From positions 5,029,658 to 5,093,657 of the forward strand of contig JAUPSS010000004.1 in NCBI GenBank assembly GCA_040285825.1: a stretch of 64,000 nt of DNA, read 5' to 3'. Position numbers and translations under genes: made by a program. Shown in pieces: positions 1-11,044 of the stretch. Each line of letters opens with the position of its first letter. Position 1 is the first letter of the stretch. The notes under the pieces are model-generated. The model was not told the DNA's origin, made no database searches, and was given only the letters and a program-made list of their open reading frames with translations. Source of the stretch: Eukaryota sp. TZLM1-RC. Lineage: Eukaryota > Metamonada: BaSk clade.

Positions 1-480
1 GTCAAAGTCAACAATTTGCTTGAGGGTTGGTCACATTGAAGATGTTGTTGACTCTGTCTCCGGCAAACATGCATTTGACATTTTGGCTTAAAAACAAAAA
101 ACTTGATCATCCTCATGCACTTGGATTCCAATCACGAGAAAAACATATAACGAATGGTAATGCGATTGATGAAGATAATGCCGATAGAAATAAACAGCTC
201 GTGTTTAATGCTATCCCGTTTTTTTATAAATGAAAAAGCAGTGGAAACAAAAAGAATTTGTTGGAATCAATTTTAAAAAATGCTTCAAGAAAAACAATGA
301 AGAGATTTGATGTCTTTTTGTGGCCGTCACGAATTCAATTTGCGGATTTTTTATCGAGTAAGAGAAGTAATGGAGAGAAAACAAGCAGATCAGTATTTCG
401 TGGATGAAATGTTGGTTCATTGAATTTCAGCCCCATTAGATCTTATTTTATTAAGTGTTTTAGTTCAAAAAACAGTACTT
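1..480 (+). mobile_element. Decayed 3' fragment of LINE family A
   Basis: The translated stretch around 27-233 matches, with many changes, the C-terminal part of the family A retrotransposon protein seen better preserved at 39.4-39.9 kb (the block around DRNTQLVFIAFPF). The end carries the family 3' tail, with CCCATTAG followed by a TTATTAAGTG-like stretch near 430-460. It is strongly frameshifted and clearly dead. The left limit lies outside the window. Confidence 0.7.
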
Positions 481-637
481 TCATATCTGTTTGAATTAGT
501 CAACACCTATTGGAAGTGTCTGACATTCAAAGGTTTTCACAAGGTGTTCTTTTCAAAAGAATGAAAATGTAAATAATCAACATTTTATTACAAACTAAAA
601 TACAAAACCTTCAAAAGCAAAACTATAACCAACAACA

Positions 638-1480
638 CTATTCCCTGCTGACAGGGGTCATAAGCTCATTCATGCTATTCCTCATGTCCAACTCAAAATC
701 AACTTTAGATTGGTATTCCTGATCAAACTTCAATACTGCTGAAACTGTTTTGGCAGGTGAAGACTTCACAACATCATCGTCATCACTGTCGTCATCATGA
801 TGGTGCTGTCTCTTTGAAATTTCTCTCGTTCGAAGCAACCGTCGCTTCTCCTCATGTTGACGCTCCAATTGTTGTTCTATTGAAGTTCTTATCCTACCTG
901 AATCAGGAGAACGTGGAGAAACGCCCATGCTACGGGATGATGAAAGAGACATGAAGGGGGGTCGATGACCAGAATCTAAAGTTTTCTTGGGTCCTCGGGC
1001 AGAAAAGTCGTCTGTTGCATTAACAGGGAGAGGTGACATTGCTATGGGAGATCGTGTTGCTGAACGTGTGGAAGCTGGTGTGTTTCGAGTTGACATGGGA
1101 GTGGAACGACATGAGGGTATAACTTCCTCATCGGAATCTGCGTCGTTCTTTGAGAGGGTTTTGCCTAATAACTCAGCTGCCTTGGTTTCAAAATATGCGC
1201 GATTGATGTCGTTACGAACTTTCCCAGTGCGACAACGGGGTGTGGACTTGGGAGAAGGATAAAGTTCTGTGTTTTCAGGATATGATGCAGAAGCAACTGA
1301 TAGGACATCTAAGATACAGTCTTCAGCCTTTGTTGAGCCGAAATCGGAGATTCGAAGAGAAGGATTTGAATAAGAGTCATTAGAAGGTATAGTGCACTCT
1401 TTGAAGATACTAAGTGCACTCATCATGCCCTCGTCAGCCATCTCATGCTTCAATCGTTCTCCGGGAGGACCTTTGGTCAT
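638..1480 (-). CDS. Ser/Thr/Pro-rich protein of unknown function
   Basis: An open frame of about 280 aa. I prefer the methionine at 1480 (MTKGPPGER) over the one at 1528, because the latter would overlap the divergent gene. I recognise no domain. The middle is full of SP and TP dipeptides (for example STPMSTRNTPASTR and SPRSPDSGR), which look like sites for proline-directed kinases. A short charged helix (EQQLERQHEEKRRLLRTRE) is followed by a His/Asp run (HHHDDDSDDDD). It probably is a regulatory or nuclear protein, but that is inference. It is transcribed divergently from the CRAMP1-like gene with only about 70 bp between the likely starts, so the two may share a promoter. Confidence 0.65.
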   Translation of the reverse strand: MTKGPPGERLKHEMADEGMMSALSIFKECTIPSNDSYSNPSLRISDFGSTKAEDCILDVLSVASASYPENTELYPSPKSTPRCRTGKVRNDINRAYFETKAAELLGKTLSKNDADSDEEVIPSCRSTPMSTRNTPASTRSATRSPIAMSPLPVNATDDFSARGPKKTLDSGHRPPFMSLSSSRSMGVSPRSPDSGRIRTSIEQQLERQHEEKRRLLRTREISKRQHHHDDDSDDDDVVKSSPAKTVSAVLKFDQEYQSKVDFELDMRNSMNELMTPVSRE

Positions 1481-1551
1481 TGTATTGTTTGAAAAGTTGA
1501 TAGAAAATGAAAGAGCATATTCCACCACCCCACACTCATTATTTAATACAA

Positions 1552-2883
1552 ATGAACAGTTCTGATCATGAAAGTGGTTGGGATGAAGCTGACCCCTCTC
1601 CAGATACTGAATCAGTCAATCTTTTTCTAAAATCTTTTGTTAAACATGGTAGATCTTTTACAAAAATAGCAGAAGAACTCTCTCTCAATCTCGGAGAGGT
1701 AAAGAATTTATATCGTTACGTCTGGTTTACCATTATACGAACATGTGCGTCACGTATAGATCTCCGTCCACTTCATCGGTCATCCACAGACATCATTACC
1801 AATTACTACAGAGGCCTCAAAGAAGGAAAAGTTGGGGATTCACTAGTAGAACACATACTTTCCCCATTGAGAGAAGCTCCTCGCCCGTCTTCACCACGGA
1901 GGAGAACAAACCAAACACATTTACCTGCATCTTGCTTTCCAGTCATGTCTGCAACGGAAACATCCAAGAATGCACGCTATCTTTCCTGGAGATTTATTTC
2001 TGAGCATCTACCCTCGTCCTGCTTATTATTGTTGACCACTTCTATACATTACAGATCTGCTCCCATTGACTCGTCATTGGTACTGAATCTTCGTCCAGTT
2101 TCTACATCTATCGCTCAAACAATGATCAAACAGGGTCTCTCTCCTCGCTCTGATGTTACAGTTCCACCTACCAGAACGATCAGAGATATACTGGTTTCAC
2201 TTACACAGATGTGGAGAAGTGCGATACCCAATAACGCAGATTTGTACTTTAAATGTCCAGTTGTTTCAATTGAGTTTGATTCTCGTTCAAGTGGAACAAT
2301 TGGTTGTTTGTTTAGAAGTCTTGGCATGCCAAGGAACAATTTCAAACTTTATTATGGCTTTGGCGTCCGTCAAGAACCTAAACTATTAGTATCCTCAGTA
2401 GAAGAAGAATCAGTTGTCAAAGTTCCAAAATCCAGAAGCTCTCAGTCTATTGTCCCCGTAATTAAAGCAAGAAGATCTGATAGTCCTCCCAGAACCCCTC
2501 AACAAGGTAGGTCAGGGGGTCGAGTCGTTCCGAGTATGAATTCTGGTAGGGATTTGTTCTCGCCCACTAACCCTGCAAATGTTCTTCGTCCCACTGAAAC
2601 TCCAAAAAGTCCACCTGCTCCTATGATTTCGTTAAAAGGGCAACTCTCAATCAATCAATTCTTTCAACCAATCAAAAATAATGAACTTTCTGTCGAAGAT
2701 GACAGCATTTTTCTTGGTGATGAAGAGTTTGACGATCTTGATTACGGTTATGGAAGCCCTAATCTTTATTCTCCAGCCTGCTCAATCAGTCTTCTCTCAC
2801 CACCAAGACCTGAAGCAAGAAGTGAAAGTACATTAGGTAATAAGGAAGATAGAAAACGGTTAAGTTCTTCATTATTTCCTTGA
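1552..2883 (+). CDS. Cramped/TSL-kinase-interacting-protein-like SANT protein with PIP box
   Basis: An intronless frame; an upstream in-frame ATG at 1507 exists, but Met at 1552 (MNSSDHESGWDE) is favoured because it avoids the divergent gene. Near the N-terminus lies a SANT/Myb-like segment (FVKHGRSFTKIAEEL followed by the LYRYVW helix). Farther in is a block with an IRDIL..L..MW pattern, a stretch ending FRSLG, then FKLYYGFG. This order resembles the conserved region of animal Cramped (CRAMP1) and plant TSL-kinase-interacting protein 1, which act in chromatin and gene control. Near the C-terminus QLSINQFF (bases 2641-2664) fits the PCNA-interacting PIP box Q-x-x-I-x-x-F-F. Family assignment rests on pattern recognition only; the PIP box is directly visible. 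Confidence 0.6.
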   Translation: MNSSDHESGWDEADPSPDTESVNLFLKSFVKHGRSFTKIAEELSLNLGEVKNLYRYVWFTIIRTCASRIDLRPLHRSSTDIITNYYRGLKEGKVGDSLVEHILSPLREAPRPSSPRRRTNQTHLPASCFPVMSATETSKNARYLSWRFISEHLPSSCLLLLTTSIHYRSAPIDSSLVLNLRPVSTSIAQTMIKQGLSPRSDVTVPPTRTIRDILVSLTQMWRSAIPNNADLYFKCPVVSIEFDSRSSGTIGCLFRSLGMPRNNFKLYYGFGVRQEPKLLVSSVEEESVVKVPKSRSSQSIVPVIKARRSDSPPRTPQQGRSGGRVVPSMNSGRDLFSPTNPANVLRPTETPKSPPAPMISLKGQLSINQFFQPIKNNELSVEDDSIFLGDEEFDDLDYGYGSPNLYSPACSISLLSPPRPEARSESTLGNKEDRKRLSSSLFP

Positions 2884-3238
2884 TTCATATTTTTATTTAT
2901 TTATTATCTACAAATTTTATTTGGTCTTTTTTATTATTTTTATTTATGGTTATTTTTTGATTTTTATGATATTTTTTTAAATTTTCCATTCTTGAAAATC
3001 TTTGCATTTTTGATACACAGCATGATTGTTTAATTGTGTTCAATCCTGGCTAAGATTGTACAATGAAGAGCCTTAATCCTGTAATTCTATTTTCGTCAAT
3101 TGCGACCATATTAGTTATGAAAACAATAACATTAGCAATTTTAGACCAATTGTTGTTTTAGATCAAAACATCGAACATCTATAAATGCAAATATTAGAAA
3201 AAGCCATCTATTGAGCACTATCTCAGAACTTCAGTTCG
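2884..3238. other. AT-rich intergenic spacer
   Basis: Very T-rich just after the stop codon (2888-2990), probably the 3' UTR of the CRAMP1-like gene, then the promoter side of the next gene. I see no gene or repeat in it. Confidence 0.5.
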
Positions 3239-3884
3239 ATGAATCTAACATTTTCAGCACTTTCTGCTGAAGCTAGTAGAATGACATTAGAACTCTATGA
3301 TAAGTACGAACTTTTGATACTTTTGCCTGCTGATCAGATATATGAACCCTATTCCCCACATCTTGATTTCTCTCAACGTCGGTTATCTATATTCTAAGTT
3401 GTTCTGTGTTTATCTACGGCCTGTTCTAGTTTTTTTGCTGTCTGTTCTTGCTGGATGGTTGCTACTGGATATGTGGCAAGTTGTAGGTATGCTCCTCAAC
3501 AAGCCTGATCACCACTTGCGTTGTTTTCATGAAGATCCGCTAGGACTTATTCTCTATGTTATTCCCCTTTCAAGAGTTTGGAAATTTCTGCATGGGCACC
3601 ATGTTTCATTACTCTCCATTTTATTATCGGTTTTACATATTCTTCTTGATTTCGTCACTGTACCTCACACAATGGGTCTTCTTGACCCTTTGCTTCACAA
3701 TGTTTATGAGGTCAGGTTTGGGGTTTTTCAATCTGTGTGGTATTTTGGGAAACCAGAGCCTCAGGCATTGGTGAGTGAAGTCTATTTCACAGTATTTCTG
3801 GCATTTTTGACATGTTTCTGTGGGTATAAGTACCAACAATGCTACAATAACAAGAGAATTCAACGATTAGTTATGACAACTTAG
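3239..3884 (+). CDS. Small multi-pass membrane protein, two exons
   Basis: Exon 1 is 3239-3303 and exon 2 is 3338-3884, joined across a 34-nt GTACG...TCAG intron that keeps the frame; the product is 203 aa. Exon 1 supplies an N-terminus starting MNLTFSALSAEASRM. The rest is hydrophobic, with about four membrane segments (for example LVFLLSVLAGWLLLDMW and LLSILLSVLHILLDFV), and ends in a basic tail. I do not recognise the family. It is likely an endomembrane protein. Without the intron the open frame would begin at the internal Met at 3342, which would drop 35 residues or so. Confidence 0.6.
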
Positions 3885-4108
3885 AATTTTTGCTGATGTT
3901 GATGACCAAATTTTAGAAATCATTTAATCTGAAACAGGCTGACTTTGATGATGTTAGAATTAGACTTATAACATTTAAGAACTTTTTAGTTGAGGTGATT
4001 AAGATAATATTACATATTGAATTTCTCAAGAAATTTTATCAAAAACTCGACTGGATTTTGTTAAACCAATACTTCATTTCATTTCTTCCAGTTGGAGGAC
4101 GTCTCCCT

Positions 4109-4552
4109 TCAAAATTGTTTTACAGAGTAAGTTCCAAGTTTGGATATCTGACTTGTTGTTGTATACCATATTTTGTTTAAATGAAAAATGTAAAAAATCA
4201 ACAGTAGAACAAGACAAATCAGAGCAAACAACACCAAATAAAATTTGTTTGTCCATTCAGAATCTTCTACTGGATACCATGAATACAAGTAATCAGTGTT
4301 TCCAAAATGGGGAACCAGGACCATAACCAAGAAAGAATGGAAGGATGTATCTAATGAATTTTGAAACAGTGTAAAATCTAGAGTGATTCTTTGACCTGAG
4401 AAGTGCCAACAACTTGAGGTTTGTTTTGCACTTTTAAATGAAGACACAAGGACACGTTTGGCCCTCAATGTCTGCTTTACTGAAATAAATAAATACATTC
4501 ATTATGAAAATCAAATCAATATCTTACCTTTAAAAAGTTTAAATTTGTTCAT
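4109..4552 (-). CDS. Single-pass membrane protein of unknown function, two exons
   Basis: Exon 1 is 4552-4528 (MNKFKLFK plus one base) and exon 2 is 4479-4109. They are separated by a 48-nt intron with GTAAGA donor and TTTCAG acceptor, and the joined frame gives 131 aa. The body is soluble-looking and mixed in character (WHFSGQRITLDF). One membrane segment lies near the C-terminus (FYLVLFALICLVLLLIFYI), followed by a short tail. The topology suggests a tail-anchored or type I protein, but no signal peptide is evident and I do not recognise a family. A further small intron near the C-terminus is possible. Confidence 0.45.
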
Positions 4553-4749
4553 ATGAATTATTTACAACTAGATCTGGGTCAATGGGACTGATTCATAGTG
4601 ATTGTAATTACACTAGGGCCAAGTAAAACATTTTAGAGTCCTGTTCCCTAGTTGTTGTAGTTGGATTTGTTGTCTGAATAAAAACAACTTTAAAAAATGT
4701 TGCACCCGTGATAATTTCATAACATTGCATAATATAAAGTTAATATGTG

Positions 4750-6030
4750 TTATCTATGTTCACAAACTGTTGATTCCACATCGCGAATTGTTGATCACAA
4801 TTTGAGATCCACTTCTCCCTCGATTTCTCTCACATTGTGCTGATCTTTTAACCAAGTTCGGGTCAAATTCTGTTCTGCTTAATTGGAAGTTAATGAATCT
4901 TTAATTCGTGATCAGTTTTTATGTTCTGCTGATTTAGGTAGAATTGTCTTTACAAAATTATCTTAATTATTTTGTGTAAAGCAGTATTTTTAGGAGGGGG
5001 AAATATTTCGTTCTTTGAATTTTGTCAGAAAGTTTCTAATGATGTTGATCTAATGAATCTTATTTTTTCTTGAATCGATGACAATCAAAATTAGATAATT
5101 TGCCGAGTGATATTCGGATTCAGTGTTTTCCACAAAATGTTCAGGAAATTTCGAATCGATCGCTCATTAAATGCGGGGCTATTGAAACAGCTCCAATACC
5201 ATTTTGTTGAATTGCATGAAAGCTTGAATTGTGAAGTAAGACTTGGCTTGGTGAAACCTAAAATTACCGCTCTTAGTAATTTTCTAAAAGACATTTGTAA
5301 TAGTTCTGCTGCTGTTTTTTAAGGCAAAATTCTTTCTATTTATGGACTTCTTCTTAAAAAAGAAAACAAGACAATGAATATCTGTTGAATATGCGTTTTC
5401 GTTGTTTTCTATTACCAAACAATTTGCCAAAGCATTTAACATGTAAATGTGGTAAACTTCTTTTGCTTACTCGTCTTCTGAACTGGAAATATTTGATTTC
5501 ATTTAGAAGTAAAATACATAATATTGTGTGAGACCAAATCTATGTCATGTTCAGAGCAGATTGAGTCAATTACATTTCACAGCCATTGTATGGAAACTCC
5601 AATAATTTAGATGCAATGTTTATTGGCTCTTGTAATTCTTGTACTGAACATTAAATTTATTTTGATGTCAAGAACCTTCTTCTTGTAAGGGGATAATCAT
5701 AAATTTCTAAAAATAGGAAACCTATTTGCTCTGTCAATGAAAATTTTCATCGCCAACACAATATACGTCCCTTTGTTTGTTCTTCGCTCGCTTCTGTAGA
5801 CAAGGATGCTTTGGCATTCCTTGAAGATTTCAGTGTATTTGTACAAGTAAGGACTAGCAGAAATTTCAATAGTGTTTACTGTTAAAACAGCATTGCATTT
5901 TCAATGTTGAAATTGATTTCTGAGTCAATTTTTTCCTTTGGTTGATTTTCCGAAATTTTGATAATTAACTGTTTCGATGAAAAGGAGGCAGCTTTTGAGG
6001 ATGTGGAGCTTAAGTTGTGTATTTGATATT
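4750..6030 (+). mobile_element. Heavily decayed LINE copy (family D/E)
   Basis: Pieces in different frames recall the C-terminal half of the LINE protein seen at 25.7-27.6 and 60.9-61.3 kb: a KAVFLGGGKYF block near 4980, a segment ending INAGLLKQLQYHFVELHE (about 5170-5220), and the tail with NENFHRQHNIRPF and KDALAFLEDF near 5740-5830. Many stops and frameshifts show it is an old copy. The 5' limit is uncertain. Confidence 0.55.
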
Positions 6031-6519
6031 TTTATTCGTTTTTGAATAAATGAATAGTTTTTTCTAAAAGTAATGGTAACAATATTTGATGTCCTTACTT
6101 TTTTTTCATGAACTTTAATATAAAATATACTGGCTTCTTCCATTCCTATTTTCAATTTAAAATATTATTGAAAAAGAAAAAGAAATTTTTTTTAAATATT
6201 TCTTGGCAACAATTTTGTGCAGTACATTAACCAGTTAATGATAGTTTAAGACAATGTGTTCTGTGTGAAATGGATTATATACGCGTGCATTCTACATGTC
6301 ATAAAATAGTAAAATAACTTGTATCCCAAAACAGGACAGGAATTCCAGTTGTAGTGTTGGTTTGGTGTCTGGAGGAGTGAAATGGTAGCACATAACTGGG
6401 TTAGATGACCACTCAAAGCTAATCAATATGTCTGACCGTTGTTCTTGATATTGATATCTACTAAGTTATTGAAGGTTCCAACATGTGCTCTCTTCTACGA
6501 ACATTGATCACTTGCATTA
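6031..6519. other. Intergenic spacer upstream of the YccF gene
   Basis: AT-rich, with poly-A/T runs near 6165-6200. No coding sequence or repeat recognised. Confidence 0.5.
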
Positions 6520-6950
6520 ATGAACGGAAAGCAGCTGTTTCTTAACATCATATGGGTAATCTTTATAGGTTGGGCATTCTTCATTGAATATATAGTAGCA
6601 GCATTCTTCCTTGCAATCACCATTATTGGTATACCCTTTGCATATCAGTTAGTACGACTAGGATTTGTAGCACTCATACCATTTGGACAAAGGGTCGGCA
6701 CTGTTCAAGATGCAGACAAGGATGTACTTACTACCATTTTCAACGTTCTGTTTCTAATCTTTTTCTTCTGGATTCCACTTATCCATTTGTTATTCACAGT
6801 GGTATTCTTCCTTCTTATCTTCACCATTCCTTTTGGTATAGTATGTTACTGAATTTTGATTCATTGTAGGCAAACTGGAGGTTATTCAAACTTAGTTTAT
6901 GGCCATTTGGGCGTGAAATCTATCAAGAAGATGGTACTTCCTGGACGTAA
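6520..6950 (+). CDS. YccF-domain inner-membrane-type protein, two exons
   Basis: Exon 1 is 6520-6840 and exon 2 is 6870-6950, separated by a 29-nt GTATGT...TAG intron; the product is 133 aa. It has the two-copy layout of the bacterial YccF family: a WxxFIGWAFF membrane segment, ITIIGIPFAYQLVRLG and PFGQRV in the first half, then a second hydrophobic segment and PFGI, NWRLFKLSLWPFGREI in the second. The last block lies in exon 2, and recovering the family's signature LWPFGRE across the splice confirms the intron. The function of YccF proteins is not known. The family is mostly bacterial, so acquisition by gene transfer is plausible. Confidence 0.8.
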
Positions 6951-7289
6951 TATCAGAACTTCATGTATTATTGTTATTTATAAAGCTTGTTATTGTTGTT
7001 GTGTACATTCAATTATTAGGATTGTGTGACTTGAGCTCTCTCCTGGTGAAGAAACTCACATAATGAGAACTCTTATTAAAACAATGAGGGGGGATGATTC
7101 ATTGTCCAGGGGCTCGAGATGACCCACTGCTATAATGATAAATCATTTTGTTGTGGCCAATCTTGGTTCAAATTTGAAGCTCAAATAGACAATTAATTAT
7201 TTAATAAATCAAAGTATATTAAATACTTTCATCAAATTCATTGATTTTCCACATCAATTTAATGCTTTGAGATTTTTTTAGGTAATTTG
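6951..7289. other. Intergenic spacer
   Basis: The 3' flank of the YccF gene, including a G-rich stretch (GAGGGGGGATG, about 7085), running into the LINE B copy. No gene recognised. Confidence 0.5.
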
Positions 7290-8480
7290 GTGAAAATTTG
7301 TCCATCAAATTTCCTTATCATGCATTTTTTTAGTCCTAAGTTTGCTGCAGTTGGCTTTTCAAAAGCAGAATATTTATGCAAAAGTGCTTTCATTGGTGGT
7401 ATGAAAAATTTTCTTTTTGAGTGAGATCTCTGGTTTGATGAATTTTCTTTGAATGATTCACATCCTTTATTGAAGTCTCTCGAAAATATGGTGCAAGAAT
7501 TACCTATTGATGTGTGGAATATGTGTTTTCCTTCAAGTTTGCCTTCTGTCCGTTCGAGATCTGTGACTAATCTTCATCTTGCTGTTGTGAAACTAAAAGT
7601 CTGTTTTAAATGGTTTTGAAGACCTGGATTTTTCTAAACGACTTAGTGTAACTATGATTAAGAATCCCGTCTTTGCTGCCTTTTTGTCAGACATTCAAAA
7701 TTGCACTAGTTTAATTTCTCAGCAACCAAGGCCATTTGGTCTTCACTTAACAAATGAACCTTGGAAACAAAACATGCGTTTGAGACTAGGGTTGTATCCA
7801 AGTGTACTTTTAAATAATACTGCTTGTATTTGTAACGAAAAACCGACTGCCAATTTCCATCAAATTGTGAGTTGCAATAAGTTTCTTCAATATCAGTCAG
7901 TTCTTCATAATGCCGTTCGTGATGTGACATATGAAATGTTTAGGTGTTACAATTTTAGTTGCAAAGTAGAACCCTTGTTGAAGCATTATAGCGATAATAA
8001 TTTGTTTGCTTCTCGTCGTGGTGATTTAATTGCTCCTTTTGTGGATTCCTCTCAAGTTGTTATTGATTTTACTATTGTTGATTCCTTTGCTTCAATTTAC
8101 TGTGATAATGTTTTAGTTAGTTCTAAGGGCCACTTGAACAAGGATGAGGGTCCTAAACGAGACAAATATGCTGAGTTATTGAATGATTTAAATAAGAACC
8201 TTCACTCGAATTTTTCTTTTGTTCCTTTTGCCTTGTCGATTTTTGGTAACATTGGTCAGTTTGGCTTGAATTTTCTCAGTGATTTTGATAATCTTTGTCG
8301 TTCAAGTGGTATGAATTTTGCTGGGTATTTATGGAAGAATCGTATCATTTTTGCTTTGTATAGAAGTGTTCCCAAGTATTTAAATTTAATGATGTCCAAG
8401 CTGTATAAGGATTCATCAAGAGTTGGTGTGGAGAATATTAAAACTTATCGTATTTATTGAATTTGCACACTTGATTAAAT
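7290..8480 (+). mobile_element. 5'-truncated LINE family B copy with intact endonuclease region
   Basis: The first 360 bp encode decayed thumb-region sequence. From 7654 to 8460 a 268-aa frame is open. It holds the R2-type zinc motif CICNEKPTANFHQIVSC (C-x-C-x8-H-x4-C), then a restriction-like endonuclease core (RRGDLIAP then VVIDFTIVD, a KY pair and FVPFALSIFGNIG). This arrangement is known from non-LTR retrotransposons of the restriction-like-endonuclease group (R2 and relatives). Its 3' end at about 8470 abuts the 3' end of the oppositely oriented family A element. It probably is a young but truncated copy. Confidence 0.75.
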
Positions 8481-8555
8481 TAAATCATAACTAATGGGAC
8501 GACTATCATTAAACCAAGATTTCCTCTACAAAATCTTAATTTGCTTGCTGTCTAG

Positions 8556-9754
8556 CTAAAGCTTCTCTAATTCGATTGAAAAACCGCGGTAATCTATTAA
8601 TAATGGCAATTGAATCCGTGAACGCCATAAAAAAATATCAAATCTTTTCATTGTTTTTTCTTTCACCATTTTTTGGAAGTCATCCAAAAAAGTTTCTGCT
8701 TCAACTGATAATCTTCCATTTATCGAAAATGGGAAAGCAATAAAAACCAGCTGTGTATTTCTATCGACATTTGCATCTTCAATTTCTTTATCATATTTTC
8801 TATGTTTTTCTTTTGCTTTAAAATTCAGAGCAGCCACAGGATTAAGTTTTTTTCTGTGAACCAAAGTATCGTTTGCAACATTACATGAGACAAAGTCAAC
8901 AATAGCTTCAGAATTATCAATCCAATCACAGTATACATCACCTCTATCATCAGGACCAAAATTATTCAGAGAAAGTGTTTCCTTCAGCAGGGGCTCTTTG
9001 ATACACGATATCCTTGCAGTTTGTGCCATATTGAAAACAGTGTCTCTAACAGCATCATGTAATGAAGAACGATAAGTTATCAATTTAGAGCAATTTAGAG
9101 CATGGCGCAAAGTGAGTCGAGGTGAATTCGTTCAAATACTTTTTCTTTTGATAATAATTGGTTAATGGGAATGTTCAAATATAATCTCATTTTTGTTACA
9201 AATGCTTCATTAGTGGCACACAATCCAAATCTTCGTGGTACAATGGTTACAAAAAGTGAAGAATCTGACGCCTTGTTTTCACAAACACCCTTTTCCAATA
9301 ACAATGAGTGAAGATCTTGATTTAAAACAGCCGAGCTGCAAATATTATTATAAAGATCTTTTTCATACATTCCAGTCAATCTTTTCTGTAATGTTCGAAG
9401 AGTGTACTTCAAATTTAAAACATTTTTTTCTGGAATATTGCCATTGAATGATTGGGGAAAACATCGACCCCATTTTTCTACATCAATTCTTGAAATTTCT
9501 TCATTTAATGCAAAAACAGTGGAACTTTGCGTTGTCATCAAGAAATCTTCCCAATCTGCAAATCTTTCGGAAAACTCAAAGATTGCATTTCTGCATCCAC
9601 CAACAAAAGCACACGAGGTAAGAATAGAAGCCTTTGTCCACCCTAAACCACCATAATGTGGACTAAGGTAAGCATGATCTGGAATTTGAAACATTTTACA
9701 TCCCAGTAATTGAGACAGAACTTTTGCACGTAACTCATTAAACTTTTGAGCCAA
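8556..9754 (-). pseudogene. LINE A C-terminal region: linker and restriction-like endonuclease, in two frames
   Basis: Frame 9754-9095 carries the HYGGLGWTKAS block shared by all families here, and frame 9110-8556 carries RHALNC, then DRGDVYCDWI, AIVDFVSCNV, KHRKYDKEI and VFIAFPFSINGRL. The last four are the endonuclease core (acidic, acidic, basic residues in the order of the PD-(D/E)xK fold). A one-base shift near 9105 separates them, through the CCHC motif. Confidence 0.75.
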
Positions 9755-10048
9755 AGGTCTAGTGACGAGAGGATTTGTAGATCGAAATATATGATTAAAA
9801 TTGGAACTAAAACACAGTCTTATAATGGTAAATTTGATGTGTTTTTTATATCTAAATTCATCATTCGGTCAATTTTGTCAGAAATTGAGTTCAACTTTTC
9901 AAACAATTTTTTGGTAATTTCATCATTATTTCCTAAAAACGAACCCAAATGACGAATAGCATCAATTGAATATAATTTGGCTTGAATTTCAATATCATCA
10001 ATTATTGTGGAAACTGGAGAATTCGATAACAAAACACATTTAAGTAAA

Positions 10049-10957
10049 TTAAGTTGGAGACCAATTTTGGTAAATAATTCTTTTAAAACATACAGTTGCT
10101 TTTTTCACAATATTTAAATCACCAATAAGCACAACATCATCCATATATGCAATCATTTTTAGTGAAGGAAACATCTCTTGAATTTGCAGTAGAATAGGAT
10201 GAATGGCCAAACAAAACAAAAGAGGTCCTAACGGATCTCCTTGCTTTACGCCACTTGATGAACTCAAAATGTTGTTACCAAAATGTAAATTAGAATATGT
10301 GCAATATGTTGATTGAAAATATGGTATTAATTCCGGCATATATTGCAATAGAGCACCATGGATACTGCGACGACTTAGTGAATTGAAAGCATTACTAAAA
10401 TCCAATGACATGCAAACATTGGATTCATTTTGACGAAATAAGACATCAGTAGCAAAAATCGCTGAAGAGACTCCATCTGTAGTATTTATACCATATTGAA
10501 AGGGTAATAAAATCTTTTTAGCTTTTTCATTGAACCTGCTTAAGCAACACGCAGAAAAAATATTGTGTAAGCTCTCAGAGACTGCAATAGGACGAACATC
10601 CATTTTTGAATTTTTGACAAGTGCAGTCAAACGAGAACTTCTTAATTCTTCTGGGTATTTGCGTTGACCAGATAATATTTGGTTGAAAAATTTGGTCAAT
10701 AAGCCAAGGCAATCTTCTGAAGAAATAATCGCGGCTTTTACATGATCAATAGTAATACCAGAAAGTCCGGCAGATTTACCACGAGGTCTCTTTTTGATAA
10801 CCGAAAAAACTTCTGATGGCATCAATGGATAATTTTCCCAGTATGTGCCGTAAAAATTTTGATCCATTACAGGGTCTTCATAAGGATGAAGTATTTTCAG
10901 TTTATCTATTGTATTTTCATTGTTCGGTGCTTTAACTCCGGGACTTAAAGCTGACAA
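10049..10957 (-). pseudogene. LINE A reverse transcriptase domain
   Basis: A 302-aa segment with the recognisable reverse transcriptase blocks: RPRGKSAGLSGITIDHVKA, RPIAVSESLHNIF, SLDFSNAFNSLSR, SSSGVKQGDPLGPLLF and the catalytic YMDDV near the C-terminal end. The RPIAV.E and GVKQGDPLGPLLF spacing is that of non-LTR elements. A frameshift after YQNWSPT interrupts continuation into the thumb region (10032-9820). Confidence 0.85.
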
Positions 10958-11044
10958 AGCCTTGGACCATTTGTTGTCAAAGCATTTGTCTTCAAAAATT
11001 TTACTTAATTTCTCGGATGACTGATTTCTCGGTGCTATATTAGT

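Noticed and set aside
4109-4552. Signal peptidase subunit identity for the single-pass protein
   Set aside because: Only size and topology agree; no shared motif.
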